Below are positions 1-7,504 of a stretch of DNA of 53,039 nt, one piece after another. The position numbers and the translations under genes are program-made. The notes below the pieces were generated by a model. That model was given only the letters and a program-made list of their open reading frames with translations. It was not told the origin of the DNA and did not search any database. Positions within the stretch are counted from its first letter, which is position 1; the number at the start of each line of letters is the position of its first letter. The stretch is from Oscillochloris sp. ZM17-4 (lineage in GTDB: Bacteria; Chloroflexota; Chloroflexia; Chloroflexales; Chloroflexaceae). The stretch lies in contig NZ_JAIEWN010000013.1 of the NCBI RefSeq assembly GCF_019599295.1, forward strand, positions 48,566-101,604, given 5' to 3'.

Positions 1-333
1 GATCAGGTCGGGCGCAAGCTGCCCGATCAGCCGCTCCAGATCGCCCAGGAAGGGCCGATAGGCCCGCCCGCTGCGCAGGTTCGCCCGCATGGCCGCGTCG
101 AGGTGATGCAGATCGGTCGCCTCGTAGAAGAGCTGGTAGAGGTGCGGCGCGTGCTCGCTGATCTGCCGGTAGAGCTCCTGCGCGGCGCGCTGAAGCACCG
201 GGCCGAGGTAGGCGAGCGTGTCTTCCACGACCACCTCCACGCCGGGGTGGGTCTCCAGCGCCGCTCGGAGCGCCTCGGCGGCGTGCCGGTGGCCGGAGCC
301 GAACGAGGCGTGCAAGATGAGGATTCGCGCCAT
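1..333 (-). CDS. Diacylglycerol glycosyltransferase / MGDG synthase-like (GT28), N-terminal part
   Basis: The minus strand reads MARILILHASFGSGHRHAAE and continues open off the window edge (111 codons seen). The N-terminal Gly/His-rich loop and the following region, with its repeated tyrosines, match monogalactosyl-/processive diacylglycerol glycosyltransferases, which transfer a hexose from a UDP-sugar to diacylglycerol at the membrane face. The start is ATG at 333-331, preceded by GGAGG six bases away. It overlaps the stop of the upstream hydrolase gene as TGATG, so the two are translationally coupled and it is the last visible gene of a three-gene operon. The catalytic C-terminal domain lies outside the window. 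The family call is from known family features; substrate is inferred. Confidence 0.8.
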   Translation of the reverse strand, partial: MARILILHASFGSGHRHAAEALRAALETHPGVEVVVEDTLAYLGPVLQRAAQELYRQISEHAPHLYQLFYEATDLHHLDAAMRANLRSGRAYRPFLGDLERLIGQLAPDLI

Positions 334-1340
334 CAGCGTACCTCCGGTAAGACAACCGCCCAGTGGCGGTCGATCATCGCGACGACCAGCCTGCGCGTCG
401 CATCGACGCTGCGGTCGCGCAGGCTTGGCCCATCGGTGCGCGCGGCGGGGTCGAAGTAGCCGCCGAGGCCACGGTGGTGGCCGGGGCCGACCGCAACGGT
501 GGTGATCTTGCCGGCGGCGCAGGCGCGGTTCCAGGGCGAGCCGCAGACGATCGGCCAGCGGCCGGGGAAGCAGCGCGCACCGTAGCGCGGCATCGGGTCG
601 TGGGCACCGCAGAGCTGGTGGACAGCCTCAACGGTGTCGAGCCCTGGGTCGGCGCTCATCACGCCGCCGATAGTGATCAGCTGGAGCGGCGCGCCCAGGG
701 CCGGCCCCAGGTAGCGGGCAGCGCCGAGGGCGATCTGCGCGCCGCCGCTGTAGCCGATCAGCGTCACCGGCGCGCCGCTGCCGCTGCGGTAGCCGTGGGC
801 TACGAGGGTGCGGGCGATCACCCCGGCGGTGCCCCAGCTGTAGAGCGGCCCATAGCGCTGGTCGGCCGAGACCAGCATCTGGAGCAGGTTGCGCAGGTTG
901 ATCAGGTTGCCGAGGACCGCGATCCGGCTGCGGGCCACCTGGCTGTGGCGCACCCAGCGCCAGAAGCCGCCCAGCCAATGCTCCGCGCTCAGCCCGACGT
1001 TGTCCACCGCGTAGATAAACACGTCGTGGATGATCACGCAGCCGGGAAGCCGCGCGGCGAGCTGGCGCAGATAGCCCAGCTCCAGATCGCCGAGGTCGGC
1101 CGCGTCGACCACGCCGATCCCCGAGAGGTAGACAAGATAGTGCGTGGGGTCAGCGGGTGGTCGGGGCGCGTCCGGCGGTGCGGCGATCATGCTGGCCGGG
1201 CGGTGCATCCAGCCAGACCACCAGAACAATGGGCCAAGAGGCGAGAGGAGGGCGGCGACCAGCGCCGCCACCAGGCCGGCGCCGACCAGCACCAGCAGGT
1301 CACGGCTCAGCGCGTGCAGCACGGCGTCGAGGATCGTCAT
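333..1340 (-). CDS. Membrane-anchored alpha/beta-hydrolase-like protein
   Basis: 335 residues. Residues about 14-40 form one or two hydrophobic segments, then a soluble domain with the nucleophile-elbow sequence GYSGG (in LIGYSGGAQIALGAARYLG), which is the alpha/beta-hydrolase signature with the serine as likely nucleophile. A late Asp and a His near GPGHHRGLGGYFDP could complete the triad. The start ATG at 1340 overlaps the upstream membrane gene by four bases (ATGA), and the stop overlaps the downstream glycosyltransferase start. This tight coupling suggests a role in lipid or glycolipid handling at the membrane, which is inference. No specific family or substrate was recognised; esterase or lipase activity is possible. 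Confidence 0.6.
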   Translation of the reverse strand: MTILDAVLHALSRDLLVLVGAGLVAALVAALLSPLGPLFWWSGWMHRPASMIAAPPDAPRPPADPTHYLVYLSGIGVVDAADLGDLELGYLRQLAARLPGCVIIHDVFIYAVDNVGLSAEHWLGGFWRWVRHSQVARSRIAVLGNLINLRNLLQMLVSADQRYGPLYSWGTAGVIARTLVAHGYRSGSGAPVTLIGYSGGAQIALGAARYLGPALGAPLQLITIGGVMSADPGLDTVEAVHQLCGAHDPMPRYGARCFPGRWPIVCGSPWNRACAAGKITTVAVGPGHHRGLGGYFDPAARTDGPSLRDRSVDATRRLVVAMIDRHWAVVLPEVR

Positions 1341-1903
1341 GGCACCCGTCGCTCGGGCGGCTCGGGGTCAAGCAGGGTTAGTTGGTCCAGGATCTCCTCC
1401 AGATTGCGCCGCTCGGCCTGATGCGTCGTGAGCGTCCAGATCTCGCGGTCGGCCAGGGCGAGCGGCCGGCTGAGCAACCGGCGCGCCGCCTGGAGCAGCA
1501 GCCAGCCGCCGACCGCGCACGCGAGGGCCTGCCAGGGCGCGATGGCGAGCGTATCGGCGAGCTGGGCGGCCACAATGACGAAGCTCGCGCCGTGCAGGAT
1601 GGCGGCGATGCCGGGGCCGCCGTAGGGGATGAGTGCCAGGAAGCTGAAGAGGAGCGGCACATAGCCCATGCTGACCAGCACCATCAGCGCAGACGGGGCG
1701 ATGGCGAGCCCCAGGGTGGCGCGGACGACCAGCCCGATCGAAAGCGCCCAGCAGAGGGCGCCGAGCAGGGAGAACAGCCCGGAGACGAGCAGGTTGTCCA
1801 CGAAGCTGCGGCGGCCCACCTTGTTGGCGAACAGCACCACACTCTGCGTGCCCAGACCCTCGGCGATCCCGGCCAGGAAGATCAAGAGCAGCGCGACATC
1901 CAT
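1337..1903 (-). CDS. Conserved integral membrane protein, unknown function
   Basis: 188 residues with about four hydrophobic segments (residues 3-20, 40-65, 72-95 and 105-140), followed by a charged cytosolic tail rich in Glu and Arg (about 145-188). It is the first gene of the minus-strand operon leading into the hydrolase and glycosyltransferase, overlapping the hydrolase by four bases. The start ATG at 1903 has no good Shine-Dalgarno. It sits only three bases after the stop of a decayed universal-stress-protein fragment, so the operon may have lost its original promoter. I do not recognise the family. The neighbours suggest a membrane-lipid context. Confidence 0.55.
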   Translation of the reverse strand: MDVALLLIFLAGIAEGLGTQSVVLFANKVGRRSFVDNLLVSGLFSLLGALCWALSIGLVVRATLGLAIAPSALMVLVSMGYVPLLFSFLALIPYGGPGIAAILHGASFVIVAAQLADTLAIAPWQALACAVGGWLLLQAARRLLSRPLALADREIWTLTTHQAERRNLEEILDQLTLLDPEPPERRVP

Positions 1904-1906
1904 AGG

Positions 1907-2017
1907 TTACACGGGGCGCGGCGCCGCATGGCTGCGGCGCGGGGCGCGCAGGGCCAGCGGCAGCGCATGCGCGCCGAACGGCGAGCCGTCAAGCGGGGCC
2001 AAAATGGCACGATACAT
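1907..2017 (-). pseudogene. Universal stress protein (UspA) N-terminal remnant
   Basis: The minus strand from 2017 reads MYRAILAPLDGSPFGAHALP and then a short Ala/Arg-rich tail before TAA at 1907. The first 25 residues are the canonical beta1-alpha1 start of UspA-family proteins, which are normally about 140 residues. Everything after that is missing, so only 36 codons remain. An in-frame ATG at 2035 would add six residues. The remnant ends immediately before the start of the downstream membrane-protein gene, which suggests a deletion joined the old USP promoter and start region to the present operon. Confidence 0.6.
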
Positions 2018-2094
2018 CGTTTCATTCGCTTCCATAAGATCGGTCATCGGGTGCGCGCGTGAGCGCAATAGCCGCAGATGAAGGCAGCACTCAC

Positions 2095-2835
2095 TCAGAC
2101 AGCGAAGGGGTCTGGGCTACCCGCAAAGATCTGATCCAAGATCCGCCGTTCGCGCTGTGTGATCGTTTCGACGAAGGTCGGCACATCACGCAGCTGCCGG
2201 AACGCGGCGTAGCCCCGCGAGAGCACATCATAGAGCTCGCCCCACCCGGCCCGCTGTGCGGGGATGCGCGCGAGGAACAGGGCGAGGCGGATGACCGGCA
2301 GGTGCGCCCCGGCGCCCACCCGCGCCAGCACCATGGCGATGCGATCAATCTGATCGGCCCGCACATCCGCATTGGCGCAGATCCGGTAACCCTCGGCATA
2401 GCATGCCGGCGTGATCGTATCGGTCACCCCCAGTTGCTCCACCAGCACACGGCACAGGTCGTGATCTAATGTTGCCGTCAGGCGATTCAGCGCGATGATC
2501 GCCGTGAGCACCTGCAGTGTCTGCGCGGGCAGCACCTGCGCTACGAACGCATAGATCCGCTCGACGTCATGATCGCGCTGGCTAAAGTCGCGCGGGGCAT
2601 AGAGGTCGCTGAGGAAAAAGCGCAGCGCCGGGCCCGTCTGCGGGTCGGCCAGCAGATCGGCGTAGGTCTGCGCCAAGCGTTGGGATTGCCACATCCGCAG
2701 GAGGGCGAGCGGGGGATCGAGCCCGACCTCAGCGATGGGCTGCTGGTGTATGACCGCGCGATCCCGGAGATCGCTGAGCAGGCGGGCCGGGTTTGTGGCT
2801 TTGATCGGATCAGCCATTGCGATCACGCTGGGCAT
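2095..2835 (-). CDS. Conserved hypothetical alpha-helical protein
   Basis: 246 residues (228 if the internal ATG at 2817 is used; neither start has a strong Shine-Dalgarno). It is predicted mainly helical and soluble, with no signal peptide or membrane segment. The block FFLSDLYAPRDFSQRDHDVE at about residues 77-96 is characteristic of a widespread uncharacterised protein family in proteobacteria and Chloroflexota. The length fits that family, so the gene looks intact. It stands alone between the stress-protein remnant and the divergent acyl-CoA ligase gene. No catalytic motif is visible and no function is proposed. Confidence 0.65.
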   Translation of the reverse strand: MPSVIAMADPIKATNPARLLSDLRDRAVIHQQPIAEVGLDPPLALLRMWQSQRLAQTYADLLADPQTGPALRFFLSDLYAPRDFSQRDHDVERIYAFVAQVLPAQTLQVLTAIIALNRLTATLDHDLCRVLVEQLGVTDTITPACYAEGYRICANADVRADQIDRIAMVLARVGAGAHLPVIRLALFLARIPAQRAGWGELYDVLSRGYAAFRQLRDVPTFVETITQRERRILDQIFAGSPDPFAV

Positions 2836-3224
2836 GCGCCAGATTACATCGTTGCGCGTGCATCATCACCCCACCTCCACGAAGATACCGGCTACCCTAT
2901 GCCCCCTGCAGCGCTGTACCGGGGCGGGATCGCGGGCGGGGGAAGCCTCCCGTGAACACGCTCCCGTCCGTTTTCCGCGCGGCAAGATGCGCACCCGACG
3001 CATCGAAGGGTCTATGATCATCATAGTGGCCTGGCATGAGAATCGGTAGCGGAATTACTTGGCCAAGGGTATCCGTACATTCCCTGACACGGTAGGGGTC
3101 GATCCCTCCTGGGTGGGCGGAACCCGCGAACGATGGCAGCGCATCGCCGCAGCCAGCGCTGAGGGCGGTATACTGAGCGTACGCGGCGCCTGATAGCCAG
3201 ACCGCCCGTTTACGGAGGCCCGCC

Positions 3225-4928
3225 ATGGAGAAGCCCTGGCTTTCCGCGTATGAGTCGGGCGTCCCAGCGACTCTCAGCTACCCTGAGCAGACCCTGGGTG
3301 ACCTGCTGGGCGACACGGCCAGCCGCTACCCTGACAAGATCGCCACCAACTTCATCCTCTCGTACATACTCGGCGGGCGCTTCACCGTCGGCGGCGCGCT
3401 CAGCTACCGACAGCTGAACGATCTGGTCGACCGCGTGGCTGCGGCCCTCGCCGACCTGGGCGTGGGTCAAGGCAAGCGTATCGGCTTGATGCTCCCCAAC
3501 TCGCCCCACTACATCATTAGCTTCTTCGCCGCCATGCGCCTCGGCGCCGTGGTGGTCAACATCAACCCCACCTACACCAGCCGTGAGCTCCAGCACCAGC
3601 TGGTCGACTCGGGCGCCGAGACGATCATCCTGCTCAACCTGTTCTGGCCGCGCCTGCGCGAGGTGCGCGCCGAGACACCGGTCACGCGCGTGATCGTGGC
3701 CCACGTCTTCGACACGCTGGGCTTCCCCTCCCGCCTGCTGGTGCAGCGCAACCAGCGCCGCGCCCCCGAGTGGGTGGATGTTCCTGCCGCGCCGGATACG
3801 TTCTTCTTCCGCGACCTGCTGCGTCACGCGCAGAGCCCGCCGCCGGTACACGTCCAGCCGGGCGACGTGGCGCTGTTTCAGTACACCGGCGGCACTACCG
3901 GCCTGCCCAAGGCCGCCATGCTCTCCCACAAGAACCTGATCGCCAACGTCACCCAGGTGGACGCGTGGGTGGTGGATGGACAGCCAGGCCGCGAGAAGAT
4001 TCTGGCGGCCATCCCCTTCTTCCACGTCTACGGCATGACCACCGCGATGCTCTACGGTGTGCGGCTGGGGGCCGAGCTGGTGACGGTGGCGAACCCCCGG
4101 CCGATCGACCACGTCATGCGGATCATCGCCCATGAGCGCTGCACGATCTTCCCCGGCGTGCCGGCGATGTACATCGGCATCATCAACCATAAGGACGTGG
4201 CCGCCTACGACATGCGCTCGGTGCGGGTCTGCGTGAGCGGGTCGGCGCCGCTGCCGGCACCGGTACAGGCGCGCTTCGAGGCGCTGACCGGCGGGCGGCT
4301 GATCGAGGGCTATGGGCTCTCGGAGGCATCGCCGCTGACCCACGGCAACCCCGTATACGGCACACGCAAGGTGGGCAGTATCGGCGTCCCCTTCCCCGAC
4401 ACGGAAGCCAAGATCGTCGACCTGGAGACGGGCGCGGAGCTGCCCTTCGACGGCGTGAGCCAGGGCGAGCTCTGCGTGCGTGGCCCCCAGGTGATGCAGG
4501 GCTACTGGAACCGCCCCCAAGAGACGGCCGAGGTGATCGGCGCCGCGGGCTGGCTCCACACCGGTGACATCTGCACGGTCGACCCGGAGGGCTACTTCTT
4601 CATCGTTGACCGCAAGAAGGACATGATCATCGCCTCGGGCTTCAAGGTGCTCCCCCGCGAGGTCGAAGAGGTGCTGTTCATGCACCCGAAGGTGATGGAG
4701 GCCGTGGTCGTAGGCATCCCCCACCCCGCGCGCGGCGACGATACGGTCAAGGCATTTATTGTGCCCAAGCCGGGCGAGCCGCCCACCGCCGAGGAGATCC
4801 GTGCGTTCTGCGCGCTCCACCTGGCGCCCTACAAGGTGCCCCGCGAGATTGAGTTCCGCGATGAGCTGCCGAAGACCATGGTCGGCAAGGTTCTGCGCCG
4901 CATGCTCATCGCGGAGGCGCAGGGCTAA
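3225..4928 (+). CDS. fadD: Long-chain acyl-CoA ligase (AMP-binding)
   Basis: 567 residues, full length for FadD-type ligases, which activate fatty acids with ATP and CoA through an acyl-adenylate. The P-loop-like motif YTGGTTGLPKAAMLSHKN is at about residues 220-237. YGLSEASP (A5), TGD (in WLHTGDI, A7), DRKKDMIIASGFKV (A8) and the catalytic lysine near the C-terminus (PKTMVGKVLRR) are all present. The start ATG has GGAGG six bases upstream, and a TATACT hexamer at 3169-3174 may be the -10 element. It is a single gene, divergent from the hypothetical at 2835. Chain-length preference cannot be read from the sequence. Confidence 0.9.
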   Translation: MEKPWLSAYESGVPATLSYPEQTLGDLLGDTASRYPDKIATNFILSYILGGRFTVGGALSYRQLNDLVDRVAAALADLGVGQGKRIGLMLPNSPHYIISFFAAMRLGAVVVNINPTYTSRELQHQLVDSGAETIILLNLFWPRLREVRAETPVTRVIVAHVFDTLGFPSRLLVQRNQRRAPEWVDVPAAPDTFFFRDLLRHAQSPPPVHVQPGDVALFQYTGGTTGLPKAAMLSHKNLIANVTQVDAWVVDGQPGREKILAAIPFFHVYGMTTAMLYGVRLGAELVTVANPRPIDHVMRIIAHERCTIFPGVPAMYIGIINHKDVAAYDMRSVRVCVSGSAPLPAPVQARFEALTGGRLIEGYGLSEASPLTHGNPVYGTRKVGSIGVPFPDTEAKIVDLETGAELPFDGVSQGELCVRGPQVMQGYWNRPQETAEVIGAAGWLHTGDICTVDPEGYFFIVDRKKDMIIASGFKVLPREVEEVLFMHPKVMEAVVVGIPHPARGDDTVKAFIVPKPGEPPTAEEIRAFCALHLAPYKVPREIEFRDELPKTMVGKVLRRMLIAEAQG

Positions 4929-5550
4929 CCGGGTCTGCCCAAACGTTGCTGGCACCAGCGGCCATGCGGTGTGGCTCACCCCGCGCGTCATCGTCAGGCC
5001 TATCACCCGCCCGGCTGAATGTCACGTGCAGGATTATTCTGCGCATGTGTGGCTCTTGATCACTTTCGCTGAAGCCGACAGGGGCATGGCTCTGTAGAGC
5101 GATATCGCAAGAGCAATCGCGCCGCCGCTCCGCATTGATCAGCGAAAGTGAGCAAGAGCCCATGTGTGGCAGAGATACATGGCGCATTCCCGACCGTGAT
5201 GTACGAGCGCATGGACTCAGGTGACAATAGTAGGATCGACCCCGCGTTTCTTTCGTGAAGTGAATCAGATGGGATATGGGCGGTGTTGAGGCGCGCCAAA
5301 GGGCATGTTCAGGTAGGTTCACTCCAGAGAAGGGACGTTCTGTGTAGTCAATTACAGCGTCCCCATGACCAGGGCGACCAGCCCGGCGCCGGCCAGCAGG
5401 GGGCGCGCGATACGACTCAGGATGCACATACGACCTTCGGTGCGGCTTGGGGAGCCGGCGGCTCCCACTGTCTCTGGGGTGTGGGCCATCGGTAGGAGCC
5501 CCCTGCACCCGCCTGGCGCCTGGCATGATGAGACTCGGGTGCCAGCATGG
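4929..5550. other. Intergenic region without a convincing gene
   Basis: About 620 bp between the acyl-CoA ligase and the racemase gene. It contains a MITE-like element (5051-5160, listed separately). Open frames here have no ribosome-binding site or recognisable product. On the minus strand, 5352-5429 could encode a 25-residue hydrophobic peptide that may be a degraded gene end. I see no promoter pair strong enough to list. Confidence 0.5.
5051..5160. mobile_element. MITE-like element, 22-bp terminal inverted repeats
   Basis: Left arm 5051-5072 starts GGCTCTTGATCACTTTCGCT. The right arm 5139-5160 is its reverse complement with one mismatch (A to C at position 9). The element is 110 bp with no ORF. 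It is flanked by the direct repeat CATGTGT at 5044-5050 and 5161-5167, which looks like a 7-bp target-site duplication; the match extends to 10 bp because the element also begins GGC. The structure fits a miniature inverted-repeat transposable element mobilised in trans. The parent IS family was not identified. Confidence 0.7.
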
Positions 5551-6258
5551 TCAGCGCAGCGGCGCCTCGGCGAGGGCGAAGTCCACGGCCGCCAGGGCGT
5601 GGAGGCGGGTGGTGTCGAAGAGGGGCACGGCGCTATCGGCCTGCGTCACCAGCAGGGTGATCTCGGTGCAGCCGAGGATGATGCCTTCGGCGCCCTGATC
5701 GACCAGCCGGCCCATAATCGCTCGGTACTGCGCCCGCGACTCCGCCTGGATGGTGCCCAGGCACAGCTCTTCGTAGATGACCTGATTGACCACGGCCCGG
5801 TCATCGGCCTCCGGCACCAGCACCTCCAGCCCGTGCTGCTCGGTCAGCCGCCCGCGATAGAACGCCTCCTCCATCGTGAAGCGCGTGCCCAGCAGGCCGA
5901 TCCGCCGCAGCCCCTGGGCACGGATCGCCGTCGCAGTGGCGTCGGCGATGTGGATAAGGGGGATCGTCACCGCAGCCGTGATCGCGCCGGCAACCTTGTG
6001 CATGGTGTTGGTGCAGAGGACAACGCAGTCAGCGTCGGCCCGCTCCAGGCTCCGTGCGGCGTCAGCCAGGATGCTCCCGGCCTCGTCCCAGCGCCCCGCC
6101 ACCTGCATGGCCTCGATCTCGGCGAAGTCCACCGTCAGCATAATGCTGCGGGCCGAGTGTAGCCCGCCCAGCCGCGCCTTCACCGTCTCGTTGATCAGGC
6201 GGTAGTACTCCGCCGACGACTCCCAGCTCATCCCGCCAATCAGGCCGATCGTGCGCAT
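5551..6258 (-). CDS. Aspartate/glutamate racemase family protein
   Basis: 235 residues, the full length of the family, starting MRTIGLIGGMSWESSAEYY. The two catalytic cysteines are visible in CTNTMHK (about residues 82-88) and GCTEI (about residues 190-194), the pair that deprotonates and reprotonates the alpha carbon in PLP-independent amino-acid racemases. It is cytosolic with no signal peptide. It is most like the YgeA/aspartate racemase branch, so L-Asp, L-Glu or another amino acid could be the substrate. The start ATG is three bases from the divergent start at 6261, so the two transcripts share a very short promoter region. Confidence 0.88.
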   Translation of the reverse strand: MRTIGLIGGMSWESSAEYYRLINETVKARLGGLHSARSIMLTVDFAEIEAMQVAGRWDEAGSILADAARSLERADADCVVLCTNTMHKVAGAITAAVTIPLIHIADATATAIRAQGLRRIGLLGTRFTMEEAFYRGRLTEQHGLEVLVPEADDRAVVNQVIYEELCLGTIQAESRAQYRAIMGRLVDQGAEGIILGCTEITLLVTQADSAVPLFDTTRLHALAAVDFALAEAPLR

Positions 6259-6260
6259 CG

Positions 6261-6508
6261 ATGGCTCGCTTTCTCCCTGATCCCGGCAGCTCGCGCCAGG
6301 CCGTGCTGGTAGTATACGACACCGAGGGCTGCCGCATCGCGACGGAGGCGCTGGCGCGGGTTAGCGCCGGGGCGCCGACCCGCAGGTGCTGCGCCCGGCG
6401 CTGCTGCGTGAGGTATTCTTGGTCGAGAGCATCGTCGGCCGCCACCCGGTCACCGGCGCGCTCCAGCTCGCGTTTCTACCACGACCGCATCAGCATACGG
6501 AGGAGTAA
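6261..6508 (+). pseudogene. Small frameshifted ORF coupled to the DJ-1 gene
   Basis: Frame one encodes about 35 residues (…AVLVVYDTEGCRIATEALAR…). A second frame from about 6365 encodes DPQVLRPALLREVFLVESIV and continues to TAA at 6506-6508, overlapping the ATG of the next gene as TAATG. A stop at 6362 in the second frame shows that the two parts need one frame change inside the G/C-rich run at 6364-6374. Joined, they give a protein of about 80 residues with a start, a coupled stop and protein-like composition. This is either a sequencing error or a recent frameshift. The family was not recognised. Confidence 0.45.
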
Positions 6509-7182
6509 TGCAGATCGCTATCCTGGCCTACCATCGCATGACCGCCCTCGACGCCGTCGGCCCGTACGAGGTGCTGAGCCGCCTCCCCAACACAATGGTC
6601 CACTTCGTGGCGGAGGAGCCCGGGCCGATCCTGACTGACACGCACGGCTTCCACTCACGATTCGCGCTGGTCGCCGACGCGCGCCTGGAAGATGTACCCA
6701 GCCCGGATATCATCGTCATCCCGGGCGGCTCGACCGGCACCATGGAGGCGATGCAGAGCGCGCGCACCATCGGCTGGCTGCGCGCGGCCCACCCGACGGC
6801 GCAGTGGACCACCTCGGTCTGCACGGGGGCGTTCATCCTAGGGGCGGCTGGGCTGCTCCAGGGCCTCCAGGCCACCACCCACTGGGCCTCGAAGGACTAC
6901 CTGGCCCAGGTGGGCGCCACCTACGTGGCCGAGCGCTTCGTGCGCCAGGGGACGATCATCACCGCCGCCGGGGTCTCGGCCGGGATCGACATGGCGCTGT
7001 ACATCGCCGAGCAGGTCGGCGGCGCGGAGCTGGCCCAGGCGCTCCAGCTGGCGATCGAGTACGACCCGCAGCCGCCCTACGCGACCGGCGCGCTGGCCCA
7101 GTGCGCGCCCACGGTCATCGCCCGCGCCCTCCAGGCGATCCGCAGCGCCGGCGGGATGGATGGTGCGGGCGAGCCAGCGTAG
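6508..7182 (+). CDS. DJ-1/PfpI family protein (isonitrile hydratase-like)
   Basis: 224 residues, class I glutamine-amidotransferase-like fold. The nucleophile elbow is SVCTGAFILGAAGLL at about residues 108-122, with the catalytic Cys in VCTGA. IIVIPGGSTGTM precedes it, and THWASKDYLAQ after it supplies the usual His/Asp region. This arrangement resembles cyclohexyl-isocyanide hydratase (InhA) and ThiJ-type proteins rather than AraC-fused members, since no HTH domain follows. GGAGGAG lies just upstream of ATG 6508. An 8-bp GC-rich stem (7182-7189 with 7211-7218) directly after the stop may act in termination. Substrate is unknown. Confidence 0.85.
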   Translation: MQIAILAYHRMTALDAVGPYEVLSRLPNTMVHFVAEEPGPILTDTHGFHSRFALVADARLEDVPSPDIIVIPGGSTGTMEAMQSARTIGWLRAAHPTAQWTTSVCTGAFILGAAGLLQGLQATTHWASKDYLAQVGATYVAERFVRQGTIITAAGVSAGIDMALYIAEQVGGAELAQALQLAIEYDPQPPYATGALAQCAPTVIARALQAIRSAGGMDGAGEPA

Positions 7183-7299
7183 CGGGCGCGCATCACGGCG
7201 ACGCTACGCGGCGCCCGCGTTGTTGAAGTGGACAATCTCCGCTTGGGAGGCGTGATCGGAATTGCTCGCTGATCGGGAGGCTCCTGCCCGAGCCTGATC

Positions 7300-7361
7300 T
7301 ATCGAGAATGCGCGCTACAACGCCTCAGCATGCTGAGGCGTTGTAGCGCGCATTCTTGATA
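7300..7361. repeat. 62-bp near-perfect palindrome between convergent genes
   Basis: Left arm 7300-7330 and right arm 7331-7361 are reverse complements over 31 bp with one mismatch and no loop; the centre is CAGCATGCTG. It lies between the DJ-1 gene (+) and the multicopper oxidase gene (-), so it may be a bidirectional terminator. There is no strong T-tract, and an arm length of 31 bp is more than a terminator needs, so a small mobile palindrome is an alternative. Confidence 0.7.
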
Positions 7362-7504
7362 CTTTACAAAGTTACTCGGGAAGCTGAAATTGCCATACGA
7401 CAACGCAACGCTTGACACCTGGGTATGATCATCTGTGATGACATGCGCGGCTGCGCACACAGGCCAGTTCTACGTCCTCCGCCGCTGGTGCGCGCAGCCG
7501 CGAC

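Noticed and set aside
3210-5006. Long open frame antisense to the acyl-CoA ligase
   Set aside because: Long antisense frames are expected in GC-rich genes; the product is His/Arg-rich low-complexity sequence without motifs.
5352-5429. 25-residue hydrophobic peptide gene on the minus strand
   Set aside because: No ribosome-binding site and no recognisable family; it may be a remnant but cannot be supported as a gene.
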